Part shown: piece by piece, positions 7,756 through 14,532 of the stretch
Numbering within the stretch: the stretch's first letter is position 1
Layout: each line of letters opens with the position of its first letter
Source of the DNA: JBBRWV01 sp038248985
Lineage (GTDB): Bacteria; Planctomycetota; Phycisphaerae; WQYP01
Assembly: GCA_038248985.1 (NCBI GenBank)
Contig: JBBRWV010000045.1
Location: 1 to 24,984, forward strand
DNA length: 24,984 nucleotides
Direction of reading: 5' to 3'
The notes under the pieces: generated by a model
What the model was told of the DNA's origin: nothing
What the model saw: the letters and a program-made list of their open reading frames with translations, nothing else
Database searches by the model: none
Position numbers and translations under genes: made by a program

Positions 7756-8631
7756 TCACCACGACTTCGGGCTTTGCGCCCACTGCAACTTCGTCGCCAG
7801 CATCGACCAGTGCGACATGCTCGGATTCTCCACCAGCCGCAACGGCTTCTCCGCACGCCGCACCACCACAAATTCATCTTCCTCCAGGTGCAGCCCCTTC
7901 TGCCCGTCAAAACTCACCTTCGAACCCGGATTCAAACGTATCGGCACCAGCGCTATCACCGCCGTGTCCACGATCACCACCGGCCGGAAACTCAACGAAT
8001 GCGGGCATATCGGCGTCAAGATCATCGCCAACACATCCGGCGACAACAGCGGCCCGCCCGCCGAAAGATTGTACCCCGTCGATCCCGAAGCCGTCGACAC
8101 CAGCACCCCGTCCGATCTAAACACCGTCGTCGGCTGCCCGTCAATCCACACTTCCAAATCCACCATCCGGAACGGATCGCCCGCGTTGATCACCACTTCA
8201 TTAAGCGCATACCCCGTCCGTATCGCTTCCTTCGATTGCAGATCATTCGCATCAAATCCCTTCCCGCCTCCGTTCCGCCGATGAATTTCCCCCTTTAGCA
8301 TCAGCCGGTTCGTCATCGGTGCCTTCCCTGAAGTAATCAGTTCCAGGTGCGACATGAACTGCTCCAGCGAAAATGCCGCCAGGTACCCCAGCTTCCCGAA
8401 GTTGATCCCCACCACCGGCGCATCGATCCCAATCAATATCTGCGCCACTTCCAAAATCGACCCATCCCCTCCCAGCACCACCACCAAATCCGGCCCCAGC
8501 CGCACCAACTGCTCCCGCGTCGGGGTCAACAGCAGTTGCGTCATGTGTGAACGCGCCAGCGTCTGCCGCAACTGCTCTGCCGCCGCCACCGCGTCCGGCT
8601 TGTCTCGATTGGGTACCAACACGATATTCAT
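7756..8631 (-). CDS. nadK: NAD kinase
   Basis: NAD kinase phosphorylates NAD to NADP in the cytoplasm. The 291-aa length is normal for bacteria. Diagnostic motifs are present: VVVLGGDGSILE (the GGDGS nucleotide motif, about residues 50-61), NFGKLGYLAAF in place of the usual NxGxLGFL, the NEVVIN segment, and the glycine-rich SDGVLVSTASGSTGYNLSAGGPLLSP with the downstream C-terminal beta domain (PIRLNPGSKVSFDGQ). The start at 8631 was chosen because it places MNIVLVPNRDKP at the N-terminus as in the family; no strong Shine-Dalgarno precedes it. It lies 52 nt after the CxxC membrane protein and 85 nt before the four-helix-bundle gene, all on the minus strand. Confidence 0.96.
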   Translation of the reverse strand: MNIVLVPNRDKPDAVAAAEQLRQTLARSHMTQLLLTPTREQLVRLGPDLVVVLGGDGSILEVAQILIGIDAPVVGINFGKLGYLAAFSLEQFMSHLELITSGKAPMTNRLMLKGEIHRRNGGGKGFDANDLQSKEAIRTGYALNEVVINAGDPFRMVDLEVWIDGQPTTVFRSDGVLVSTASGSTGYNLSAGGPLLSPDVLAMILTPICPHSLSFRPVVIVDTAVIALVPIRLNPGSKVSFDGQKGLHLEEDEFVVVRRAEKPLRLVENPSMSHWSMLATKLQWAQSPKSW

Positions 8632-8683
8632 GCTGCAAGGATAACCGCCTTTCTCCACACTGTCAGCGTCCCGCCCGCCGCCT

Positions 8684-9250
8684 CTACGTTCCGCCTCCCA
8701 CCCGCCGAATTTCCGGCACCTTCCCCAGCACCCGCCCATGCACCCCCTTCAACCACACGTATTCCCCCTCGATCTTCACGCACTTCACCGTCCGCGTCCC
8801 CAGCGTATACACAAACCCAAACACCACAAACAGCGCAAACCCCGCAAACATCCCTATTAACGCCACCGGCACCAACCGTGGCACATCCGAATTCTCCGAT
8901 ACCACCGCCACCGCCAGACACACCAACATCGCCAGCACTCCGCCTATGCTTCCACCCAGCCCCAGCAACTTGTTCCGCCGATGCCGCGACCGATGTTCCG
9001 CGCACAACATCACCCCCACCTCCCCCTTCTGCCGCATCTTCAGCGTCGCCTCCTTCGTCACCCGGAATGAAGGATCCCACGAAAACTTCAGCAAAATCAC
9101 CGGCAACTCCCCCGCCTCCCCACAGATCACGCACACGCTCGGCAACACCCCATGATTCCGCACCACCAGCAACTCCCCCTCCCGCAAAATATCCCCTTCC
9201 ACCAATAACGGATTCGCCGACGCATACGCTAATTCATGTCCTGTCGTCAT
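8684..9250 (-). CDS. Small membrane protein with CxxC and CxxH pairs, unknown function
   Basis: This 188-aa protein has a cytoplasmic N-terminal part with VCVICGE (Cys40, Cys43) and LCAEHRSRH (Cys83, His86, His90), which could form one zinc site. Two hydrophobic segments follow (about 95-118 and 127-150), then a short basic C-terminal domain with VKIEGEYVWLKGVHGRVL. The layout of a CxxC-CxxH zinc-ribbon-like region before a two-helix hairpin is common in uncharacterised membrane proteins. GGGAGCG lies just before the ATG at 9250. It lies between the SGNH hydrolase (87 nt upstream) and nadK (52 nt downstream) and may be co-transcribed with them. Metal binding is inferred from residue spacing only. 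Confidence 0.75.
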   Translation of the reverse strand: MTTGHELAYASANPLLVEGDILREGELLVVRNHGVLPSVCVICGEAGELPVILLKFSWDPSFRVTKEATLKMRQKGEVGVMLCAEHRSRHRRNKLLGLGGSIGGVLAMLVCLAVAVVSENSDVPRLVPVALIGMFAGFALFVVFGFVYTLGTRTVKCVKIEGEYVWLKGVHGRVLGKVPEIRRVGGGT

Positions 9251-9337
9251 CCACGCTCCCAGCGCATCACCGACCTAATCATCGCTCGATGCCAACCCCA
9301 TTCTACTCCCCCGACACCCCGCCCCCCAATCTACTCC

Positions 9338-9976
9338 TCACTCAATCGCCTTCAGCCACGCCCGCGTCATCAGCATGTGCCCCGCCGCGCTCGGATGCAC
9401 CCCATCCCACGCCCAATACTGCGGCGGCGCACTCTTCACCGCGTTATCAAACTCCTCCTGGAAAGGCACAAACACCGCCCCAAATTCCCCCGCCAATTTC
9501 TTCACCACCGCGCGCCGCTCAATGATCTCCGCCACCCATTTCTCCTCCACCACCCCGCACCGCAAAACAAACGGCTCGCACAGCACCAGCTTCAGCTCCG
9601 GCAACTCCTGCCGCAACTCCGTCAGTAACTGCCGGTACACCCGCTCAAACTTCGGCACCGCCACCCCCGCGTTCCTCCCAAAATGATGCCACGTGTCGTT
9701 CACCCCAATCAATATCGAAACCACCGCCGGCTTCAAATTCAAAAAATCCTCCCGAATCCGCGCCGCCAGATCCACGATCCGATTCCCGGAAACCCCCCGG
9801 TTATAACACTGCAAATTCAACCCCGGATTATCCACCAGCAGCGCCGCCGACGTGTAAAGTGCATATCCATTTCCCAGTTCGTTCGCGCCGTTCGCACCAT
9901 CATTTTCCCGCTTTCGCCCGCAATCCGTGATCGAATCGCCTTGGAATAGAATCACATCGTCCTTCGCAAACTTCAT
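9338..9976 (-). CDS. SGNH/GDSL-type hydrolase
   Basis: This 212-aa protein belongs to the SGNH hydrolase (GDSL lipase/esterase) family. All four blocks are visible: FQGDSITDCG with catalytic Ser15, NRGVSGNRI with Gly64 and Asn65, GVNDTWHHF with Asn93, and DGVHPSAAGH with the Asp191-His194 pair. No signal peptide or membrane segment is present, so a cytoplasmic esterase acting on acetylated or acylated carbohydrates or similar esters is most likely; the substrate cannot be told. GAAGGAA lies about 8 nt before the ATG at 9976. The dxs terminator sits 35-65 nt upstream, so this gene should have its own promoter, which I could not identify with confidence. Confidence 0.9.
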   Translation of the reverse strand: MKFAKDDVILFQGDSITDCGRKRENDGANGANELGNGYALYTSAALLVDNPGLNLQCYNRGVSGNRIVDLAARIREDFLNLKPAVVSILIGVNDTWHHFGRNAGVAVPKFERVYRQLLTELRQELPELKLVLCEPFVLRCGVVEEKWVAEIIERRAVVKKLAGEFGAVFVPFQEEFDNAVKSAPPQYWAWDGVHPSAAGHMLMTRAWLKAIE

Positions 9977-10010
9977 ACGTCATTTCCTTCAAGTGCAAAA
10001 AGTTCCGCCT

Positions 10011-10041
10011 AAAAAAGTGCCCACGCTCATCACGTGGGCAC
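10011..10041 (-). terminator. Rho-independent terminator of dxs
   Basis: On the minus strand a perfect 9-bp stem GTGCCCACG/CGTGGGCAC (10041-10033 with 10025-10017) with a 7-nt loop is followed by six T residues (10016-10011). It lies about 30 nt past the dxs stop and is the best terminator in the window. Confidence 0.92.
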
Positions 10042-10070
10042 TTCCAATATCTCGTATCCGCCCCCTCCCG

Positions 10071-12011
10071 TCAACGAATCGCCACCCCGCGCTGTTTCGC
10101 ACTCTTCTCCACCGGCACCGCCCGCACTTCTTCAATCGCCGCCCGCACTGACCGCGCGATCCCCGCCGCATCCAGCCCCACTTCCTTCAACTGCTGCCCA
10201 CGCGAAGCCGCACGTATCCAATGATCCGGCAACCCCAGTCGCGTCACCAGCCGCCCATCCAATCGATGCAACGCCGCATGTTCCACCACCGCCGTCCCAA
10301 ATCCGTTGATCACCGCGTGATCTTCCACCGTCAATATCGGCTTGCCCGTCGCAAACAATGCCTCCAGCATCTCCCCATCCAGCGGCTTGCAGAATCGCCC
10401 ATCCACCACCCCGACCGACAACCCCTCATTCTCCAAGAGCGCCGCCGCCTCCGTCGCCTGCCACGCCATCGAGCCATATGCCAGCAGCGTCGCATCCGTC
10501 CCCTCACGCAAACGCCGCGATACCCCGCCCCGCTTCGTGATCGCCCACGTCCCATCTTCGCCCAGCGGCACCGGCGGGCAATTGTCCCGCGGATAACGCA
10601 ATGCCGACGGCTGCTCCAGCGTCATCGCAAAATCCAGCGACCGCTGCAATTCCTTCTCATCCGATGGCGCCATCAGCACCATCCCCGGCTGCGCCTTCAA
10701 AAATGTCAAATCGCAAAATCCGTGATGCACCGCCCCGTCATCACCCACCAACCCCGCCCGGTCCAAACAGAAAATCACCGGCAATCCCTGCAGGCATATC
10801 TCCTGAAAAATATTGTCGAACGCCCTCTGGATAAACGTCGAATACACCGCCACCACCGGCCGCAGCCCCGCCTTCGTCATCCCCGCCGCCATCGTGGTCG
10901 CATGCCCTTCGCAAATCCCCGTGTCAAAATAACGCTCCGGAAATACCGGCTTCAGCTTGATCATCCCCGTCCCGTCTGGCATCGCCGCGGTAATCCCCAC
11001 CACGTTCGAATGCTTCTTCGCCAACGCCACCATCGCGTCCGCAAACGCCGCCGTCCAACTCCGCCCCGTCCCCTTTTCCAACGTCACCCGGCAACCCTCC
11101 ACCCGGTACGGCTTCGGCGAATGGAACGTCGTCGGATCCTCGCTCGCCCATTCGTACCCCTTCCCCTTCACCGTCTTCACATGCAAAACGGCCGGGCAAT
11201 CCAAATCCTTCAACTCGTTCAACTTCTCGATCAGCGCCGGCAAATCATGCCCGTCCACCGGACCAAAATACTTCAATCCCAAATCTTCAAAAATGTGCCC
11301 CGGTGCCAGCGTGTTCTTCACCCCCTGCTTCACATGATACGCCACATCCGAAATCTGCTGCCCGTACGGAATATGCTCCAGCAGGTCCAGCACCTTCTTC
11401 TTCACCTCCCCATACGTCGTCGTCGCCCGCAAATGCTCCAGATAATTCGCGAACGCTCCCTGCGGCTCGCTGATGCTCATCGAATTGTCATTCAAAATAA
11501 TCAGCATCTGCCGCTTCAACGTCCCCGCCGCATTCAACCCCTCAAACGCCAGCCCGTTCACAATCGACGCATCCCCGATCAAACTCACCACCTTGGTGTC
11601 CCGCCCCGCCAGTTGATCCCCCCGCGCCATCCCCACGCCCGTCGAAATCGCCGTCCCCGCATGACCCACCGCAAACAAATCATAATCCGATTCCAGCGGC
11701 TCCGGAAAACCCGATACCCCGCCCTTCTGCCGCAACTTCAAATCAAAATCTTTCGCCCGCCCCGTCAACAGCTTGTGCGTGTAGCACTGGTGCCCCACAT
11801 CCCACAGCATCCGATCCGTCGCAAAATCAAACACCCGGTGCAACGCCATCGTGATCTCCACCGTCCCCAGATTCGGCGCCAAATGCCCCCCGTTCTTCCC
11901 CACCGAATTCATGATCAACTCGCGTATTTCCGCCGCCAGCGCCGGCAACTGATCCAAGGGCAGTTTCTTCAAGTCTGACGGTGACTGTATCAAATCGAGC
12001 ATCTTGCTCAT
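10071..12011 (-). CDS. dxs: 1-deoxy-D-xylulose-5-phosphate synthase
   Basis: Dxs condenses pyruvate and glyceraldehyde 3-phosphate to DXP, the entry step of the MEP isoprenoid pathway and a precursor for thiamine and pyridoxal phosphate. At 646 aa it is near family length. Seen are GGHLAPNLGTVE (His43), MLWDVGHQCYTHK, the thiamine diphosphate motif GDASIVNG...N (146-176), KYFGPVDGHD, the second-domain DTGICEGHA with the catalytic Glu, and DRAGLVGDDGAVHHG. The usual GDGA of the cofactor motif is GDAS here, and the usual AEQH is CEGH; both are unusual but keep the key Asp and Glu. AGGGA lies before the ATG at 12011; a second ATG three codons on is possible. It has its own promoter (12051-12080) and terminator. 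The prenyl synthase upstream on the same strand uses products of its pathway. Confidence 0.96.
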   Translation of the reverse strand: MSKMLDLIQSPSDLKKLPLDQLPALAAEIRELIMNSVGKNGGHLAPNLGTVEITMALHRVFDFATDRMLWDVGHQCYTHKLLTGRAKDFDLKLRQKGGVSGFPEPLESDYDLFAVGHAGTAISTGVGMARGDQLAGRDTKVVSLIGDASIVNGLAFEGLNAAGTLKRQMLIILNDNSMSISEPQGAFANYLEHLRATTTYGEVKKKVLDLLEHIPYGQQISDVAYHVKQGVKNTLAPGHIFEDLGLKYFGPVDGHDLPALIEKLNELKDLDCPAVLHVKTVKGKGYEWASEDPTTFHSPKPYRVEGCRVTLEKGTGRSWTAAFADAMVALAKKHSNVVGITAAMPDGTGMIKLKPVFPERYFDTGICEGHATTMAAGMTKAGLRPVVAVYSTFIQRAFDNIFQEICLQGLPVIFCLDRAGLVGDDGAVHHGFCDLTFLKAQPGMVLMAPSDEKELQRSLDFAMTLEQPSALRYPRDNCPPVPLGEDGTWAITKRGGVSRRLREGTDATLLAYGSMAWQATEAAALLENEGLSVGVVDGRFCKPLDGEMLEALFATGKPILTVEDHAVINGFGTAVVEHAALHRLDGRLVTRLGLPDHWIRAASRGQQLKEVGLDAAGIARSVRAAIEEVRAVPVEKSAKQRGVAIR

Positions 12012-12050
12012 TTAAAAGCATCCCTAGAACGACGCGGAACAATCCCACAG

Positions 12051-12080
12051 ATGATAGTCATTTCCCTCCAAAAATGTAAG
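12051..12080 (-). promoter_or_regulatory. Promoter of dxs
   Basis: Minus-strand CTTACA (12080-12075), an 18-nt spacer and TATCAT (12056-12051) match the sigma70 consensus at 4 and 5 of 6 positions. The predicted leader is about 33 nt and holds the Shine-Dalgarno AGGGA. Confidence 0.55.
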
Positions 12081-12260
12081 CACTTTCCCCAGCCCTTTTC
12101 ATGTTCGCGATTTGCGCTCCAAAACATGCACCTGCGCATTGATCCCTCCCATCCGTGCTTCGCCTCAGCAGCATCACAATCTACGCCGCCCCACCTCCCC
12201 GTCATCCCCCATCACCCCTCTCCACGCACACTCCCAACTCACCCCCAAAAACAATCCAAA

Positions 12261-12290
12261 TTTCGTGACGTTCATGTCCTTCGTGGAAAT
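12261..12290. repeat. Short-period intergenic repeat, CTTCGTG family (copy 2)
   Basis: Three degenerate 9-nt units on the minus strand read CACGAAGGA, CATGAACGT, CACGAAATT. Confidence 0.6.
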
Positions 12291-12322
12291 CTCCCCTCGT
12301 CGCCCCGTCTCCCCCAAAAAAC

Positions 12323-12353
12323 CATCGGCGTCCATCCGCGTTCATCGGCGGTT
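12323..12353. repeat. 10-nt period repeat next to the ispA-type gene
   Basis: Minus-strand units GCCGATGAAC, GCGGATGGAC, GCCGATGGTT adjoin without gaps. The repeat ends about 6 nt past the stop codon of the prenyl synthase gene. Confidence 0.65.
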
Positions 12354-12358
12354 TGACC

Positions 12359-13288
12359 TCAATTCGTCCGCTCCGCCAAATCATGCGCCAGCATACTCAT
12401 CATCCCCGCCTTCTCCCCCAACCGCTCCGCCACCCCATCCGCTATCCGCACCTGCTCGCTCAAATACTCCCGCGACTTCTCCAATCCCACCAGCACCGGG
12501 TACGTCAGCTTCCCCTTCTCCGCATCCTTCCCCACCTTCTTCCCCATCTGCTCCTCCGTGCTCGTCACATCCAATATGTCATCCACAATCTGAAACGCCA
12601 GCCCAATCGCCCGCCCATACACGTCCACCTCCTCCAGCGTCTTCCCCTCCGCGCCCGCCGCCATCGCCCCCATCCGGCACGCACACCGGATCAACGCCCC
12701 CGTCTTCATCCGATGAATCTGCTGCAACTTCGGCAACAGCGCCGGCCCAATCCGATTCCCCTCCGGATCCTTCTTCGCCTCCTCCGGATGACACGTATCC
12801 AGCACCTGCCCCCCAATCATCCCCTCCGGCCCCGTCGCCCACGCCAACTCCCGCACCAACTTCACCGCCAACCCCGCCTCCGACACCCGATCCACAATCA
12901 ACTGAAACGCCAGCGTGTTCAATCCGTCCCCTGCCAAAATCGCCAAAGCCTCCCCAAACACCTTATGATTCGTCGGCCTCCCCCGCCGCAAATCATCATC
13001 ATCCATCGCCGGCAAATCATCATGAATCAACGAAAAACAATGCACCATCTCAATCGCCCCCGCCGGCGGCATCACCAACCCCTCCGCCTTCCCCGCGTCA
13101 CCACCCACCGCGTCATAACACAAAAGCGCCAGCGCCGGCCGAATCCGCTTCCCCGGCCCCAACAACGAATACGCCATCGCCTCCGTCAACACCTTCGGCG
13201 ATTCCTTCAACGAACCCAAATACCCCCTCAAATACGTATCCGTCCGCGACGCCGCAGCCTTCAAAAACGCTTTCAAATCACCAGCCAT
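12359..13288 (-). CDS. ispA: Short-chain polyprenyl diphosphate synthase (farnesyl diphosphate synthase type)
   Basis: This 309-aa enzyme adds isopentenyl diphosphate to allylic primers in the cytoplasm. Both metal-binding motifs are intact: the first is DDLPAMDDDDLRRGRPTNH and the second is QIVDDILDVTS. GKRIRPALALL and the LLPKLQQIHRMKTGALI segment also fit. The first motif has the two extra residues of bacterial enzymes, and a Phe stands five residues before it (CFSLIHDD), which favours a C15 (farnesyl) over a longer product. The start at 13288 is chosen for ACGGAG just upstream and MAGDLKAFLKAAA as N-terminus; a longer in-frame extension to 13501 runs through repeat and promoter sequence and is rejected. 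dxs lies 347 nt downstream on the same strand and divergent rmlD-like lies upstream. The C15 product is inference; geranylgeranyl synthase is the alternative. Confidence 0.9.
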   Translation of the reverse strand: MAGDLKAFLKAAASRTDTYLRGYLGSLKESPKVLTEAMAYSLLGPGKRIRPALALLCYDAVGGDAGKAEGLVMPPAGAIEMVHCFSLIHDDLPAMDDDDLRRGRPTNHKVFGEALAILAGDGLNTLAFQLIVDRVSEAGLAVKLVRELAWATGPEGMIGGQVLDTCHPEEAKKDPEGNRIGPALLPKLQQIHRMKTGALIRCACRMGAMAAGAEGKTLEEVDVYGRAIGLAFQIVDDILDVTSTEEQMGKKVGKDAEKGKLTYPVLVGLEKSREYLSEQVRIADGVAERLGEKAGMMSMLAHDLAERTN

Positions 13289-13319
13289 CCAAAACTCCGT
13301 GCGAGAAATCGAGCGGCGC

Positions 13320-13349
13320 AGTATAACCGCCCCCACAATTTCTGGTCGA
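13320..13349 (-). promoter_or_regulatory. Promoter of the ispA-type gene
   Basis: Minus-strand TCGACC (13349-13344), an 18-nt spacer and TATACT (13325-13320) give a leader of about 25 nt containing the Shine-Dalgarno ACGGAG. Confidence 0.55.
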
Positions 13350-13422
13350 GCCCCCGAAACTCCCCAACGTAAAAAAATCAAAAATCTCGCCCGCGACCAA
13401 CCTTCCCGATCCCCCAAAAACC

Positions 13423-13449
13423 CTTCGTGACTTCGTGACTTCGTGGTAA
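13423..13449. repeat. Short-period intergenic repeat, CTTCGTG family (copy 3)
   Basis: Three near-perfect 8-nt units CTTCGTGA, CTTCGTGA, CTTCGTGG lie between the divergent ispA-type and rmlD-like genes. Confidence 0.75.
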
Positions 13450-13503
13450 AAAAAACTTTTCGCAACAAATAAAATCTCTCGCGAAACAAATCTTGGAGCA
13501 AAA

Positions 13504-14460
13504 ATGAAAATCGCCATCATCGGTACCTCCGGACAACTCGGCTTCGACCTCGCACGCCTCCTCCCCACACCCGCAGGCGGCAACCACACCATCCTCCCCT
13601 TCTCCGGCCGCGCTGAACTCGACATCACCAACCCCGTCGCCTTCACCTCCATGCTCTCCTCCCAAAAACCCGACGCCGTCATCAACACCGCCGCCTTCCA
13701 CAACGTCGACCTCTGCGAAAAAGAAGCCGACGCCGCCTACCGCACCAACGTCCTCGCCGTCCGCGACATGGCCAAGGCCTGCGAATCCACCCACATCCTC
13801 TTCATCCAAATCGGCACCGACTACGTCATGGAAGGCGACCCCGCCCCCTCCCCAACCCAAAGCCCAGGGATTGCTATCCCTGCGACGTCATCACTCCCGC
13901 CTCGCCCACTCCCCGAATCCGCCCCCGTCTCCCCCACCTCCATCTACGCCCTCACCCGCTTCGGCGGAGACTCCATGACCCTCGCCCACGCTCCCACCAC
14001 TGGCTACGTCGTCCGTTCCTGCGGCCTCTTCGGCATCGCCGGCTGCAAACTCAAAGGCGGCCTCAACTTCATCGACGTCATGATCAAACTCGCCCGCCAA
14101 GCCCTCTCCGGCACCGGCAAACCTCTCACCGTCGTCGATGACCAAATCGTCGCCCCAACCCCCACCGATGACCTCGCCCTCCAACTCGCCGCCATCCTCC
14201 AACACCGCCTCCCCGTCGGCCTCTACCACGCCGTCTCCCACGGCCAAACCTCCTGGTACAACTTCGCCCAAACCGCTCTCGACCTCGCCAAAATCCCCTG
14301 CCAAATCCAACCCGTCCCCTCCTCCTCCTACCCCACGCCCGCCCAGCGTCCCCGCTACTCCGTCCTCGACAACGCCAAACTCCGCGCTCACAACCTCGAC
14401 CTCATGCACCCCTGGCAAGACTCCCTCGCCCGCTACATCGCCACCAAATACCCCGCCTGA
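13504..14460 (+). CDS. RmlD-like (dTDP-4-dehydrorhamnose reductase family) NAD(P)-dependent reductase
   Basis: This 318-aa protein is an extended short-chain dehydrogenase of the RmlD group. The N-terminal IGTSGQLGFDLA is the GxxGxxG cofactor loop (residues 6-17). ELDITNP, INTAAFHNVDLCEKE and GTDYVMEG (Thr105, Asp106, Tyr107) follow the RmlD pattern. The catalytic YxxxK appears as YALTR (Tyr148, Arg152), so Lys is replaced by Arg. Between GTDYV and this motif sits a Pro/Ser-rich insertion (about 113-140) that contains a 7-bp DNA palindrome. The C-terminal half keeps the LTVVDDQIVAPTPTDDLA motif of RmlD. GGAG lies about 7 nt before the ATG at 13504. No other dTDP-rhamnose genes are present, so the true substrate is open. 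Activity may be altered by the Lys to Arg change. Confidence 0.85.
   Translation: MKIAIIGTSGQLGFDLARLLPTPAGGNHTILPFSGRAELDITNPVAFTSMLSSQKPDAVINTAAFHNVDLCEKEADAAYRTNVLAVRDMAKACESTHILFIQIGTDYVMEGDPAPSPTQSPGIAIPATSSLPPRPLPESAPVSPTSIYALTRFGGDSMTLAHAPTTGYVVRSCGLFGIAGCKLKGGLNFIDVMIKLARQALSGTGKPLTVVDDQIVAPTPTDDLALQLAAILQHRLPVGLYHAVSHGQTSWYNFAQTALDLAKIPCQIQPVPSSSYPTPAQRPRYSVLDNAKLRAHNLDLMHPWQDSLARYIATKYPA
13865..13882. repeat. 7-bp palindrome inside the rmlD-like gene
   Basis: The inverted repeat CAGGGAT-TGCT-ATCCCTG lies in the Pro/Ser-rich insertion of the reductase. It is in frame (residues 121-127). Confidence 0.6.
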
Positions 14461-14532
14461 CTCTCCTCCCTAAAAATACCCCCCCGCGCACCACCCTCCA
14501 CCCCCGCTAACCCGCTACCACTTTCCTCCCCC

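Larger units (their letters stand above)
12012..12358. other. Gap between ispA-type gene and dxs
   Basis: No gene is supported in these 347 bases. They hold the dxs promoter at the dxs end, two short-period repeats (12261-12290 and 12323-12353) and C-rich sequence without clear structure. Small open frames across it encode only repeat-derived peptides. Confidence 0.7.

Noticed and set aside
10221..11978. Plus-strand open frame of 585 codons across dxs
   Set aside because: It is antisense to an intact dxs, extremely rich in Arg, His, Pro and Gln, and has no recognisable motif.
12202..12384. Small open frame with a HEGHERHE-like peptide
   Set aside because: The peptide is the translation of the short-period repeats and not a plausible gene.
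13467..13491. Inverted repeat TTTCGC/GCGAAA upstream of the rmlD-like gene as operator
   Set aside because: Six-base arms with a long loop are expected by chance and no promoter geometry supports it.
13289..13501. N-terminal extension of the ispA-type protein
   Set aside because: The extension crosses a promoter and the CTTCGTG repeat; the ATG at 13288 has a Shine-Dalgarno and fits family length.
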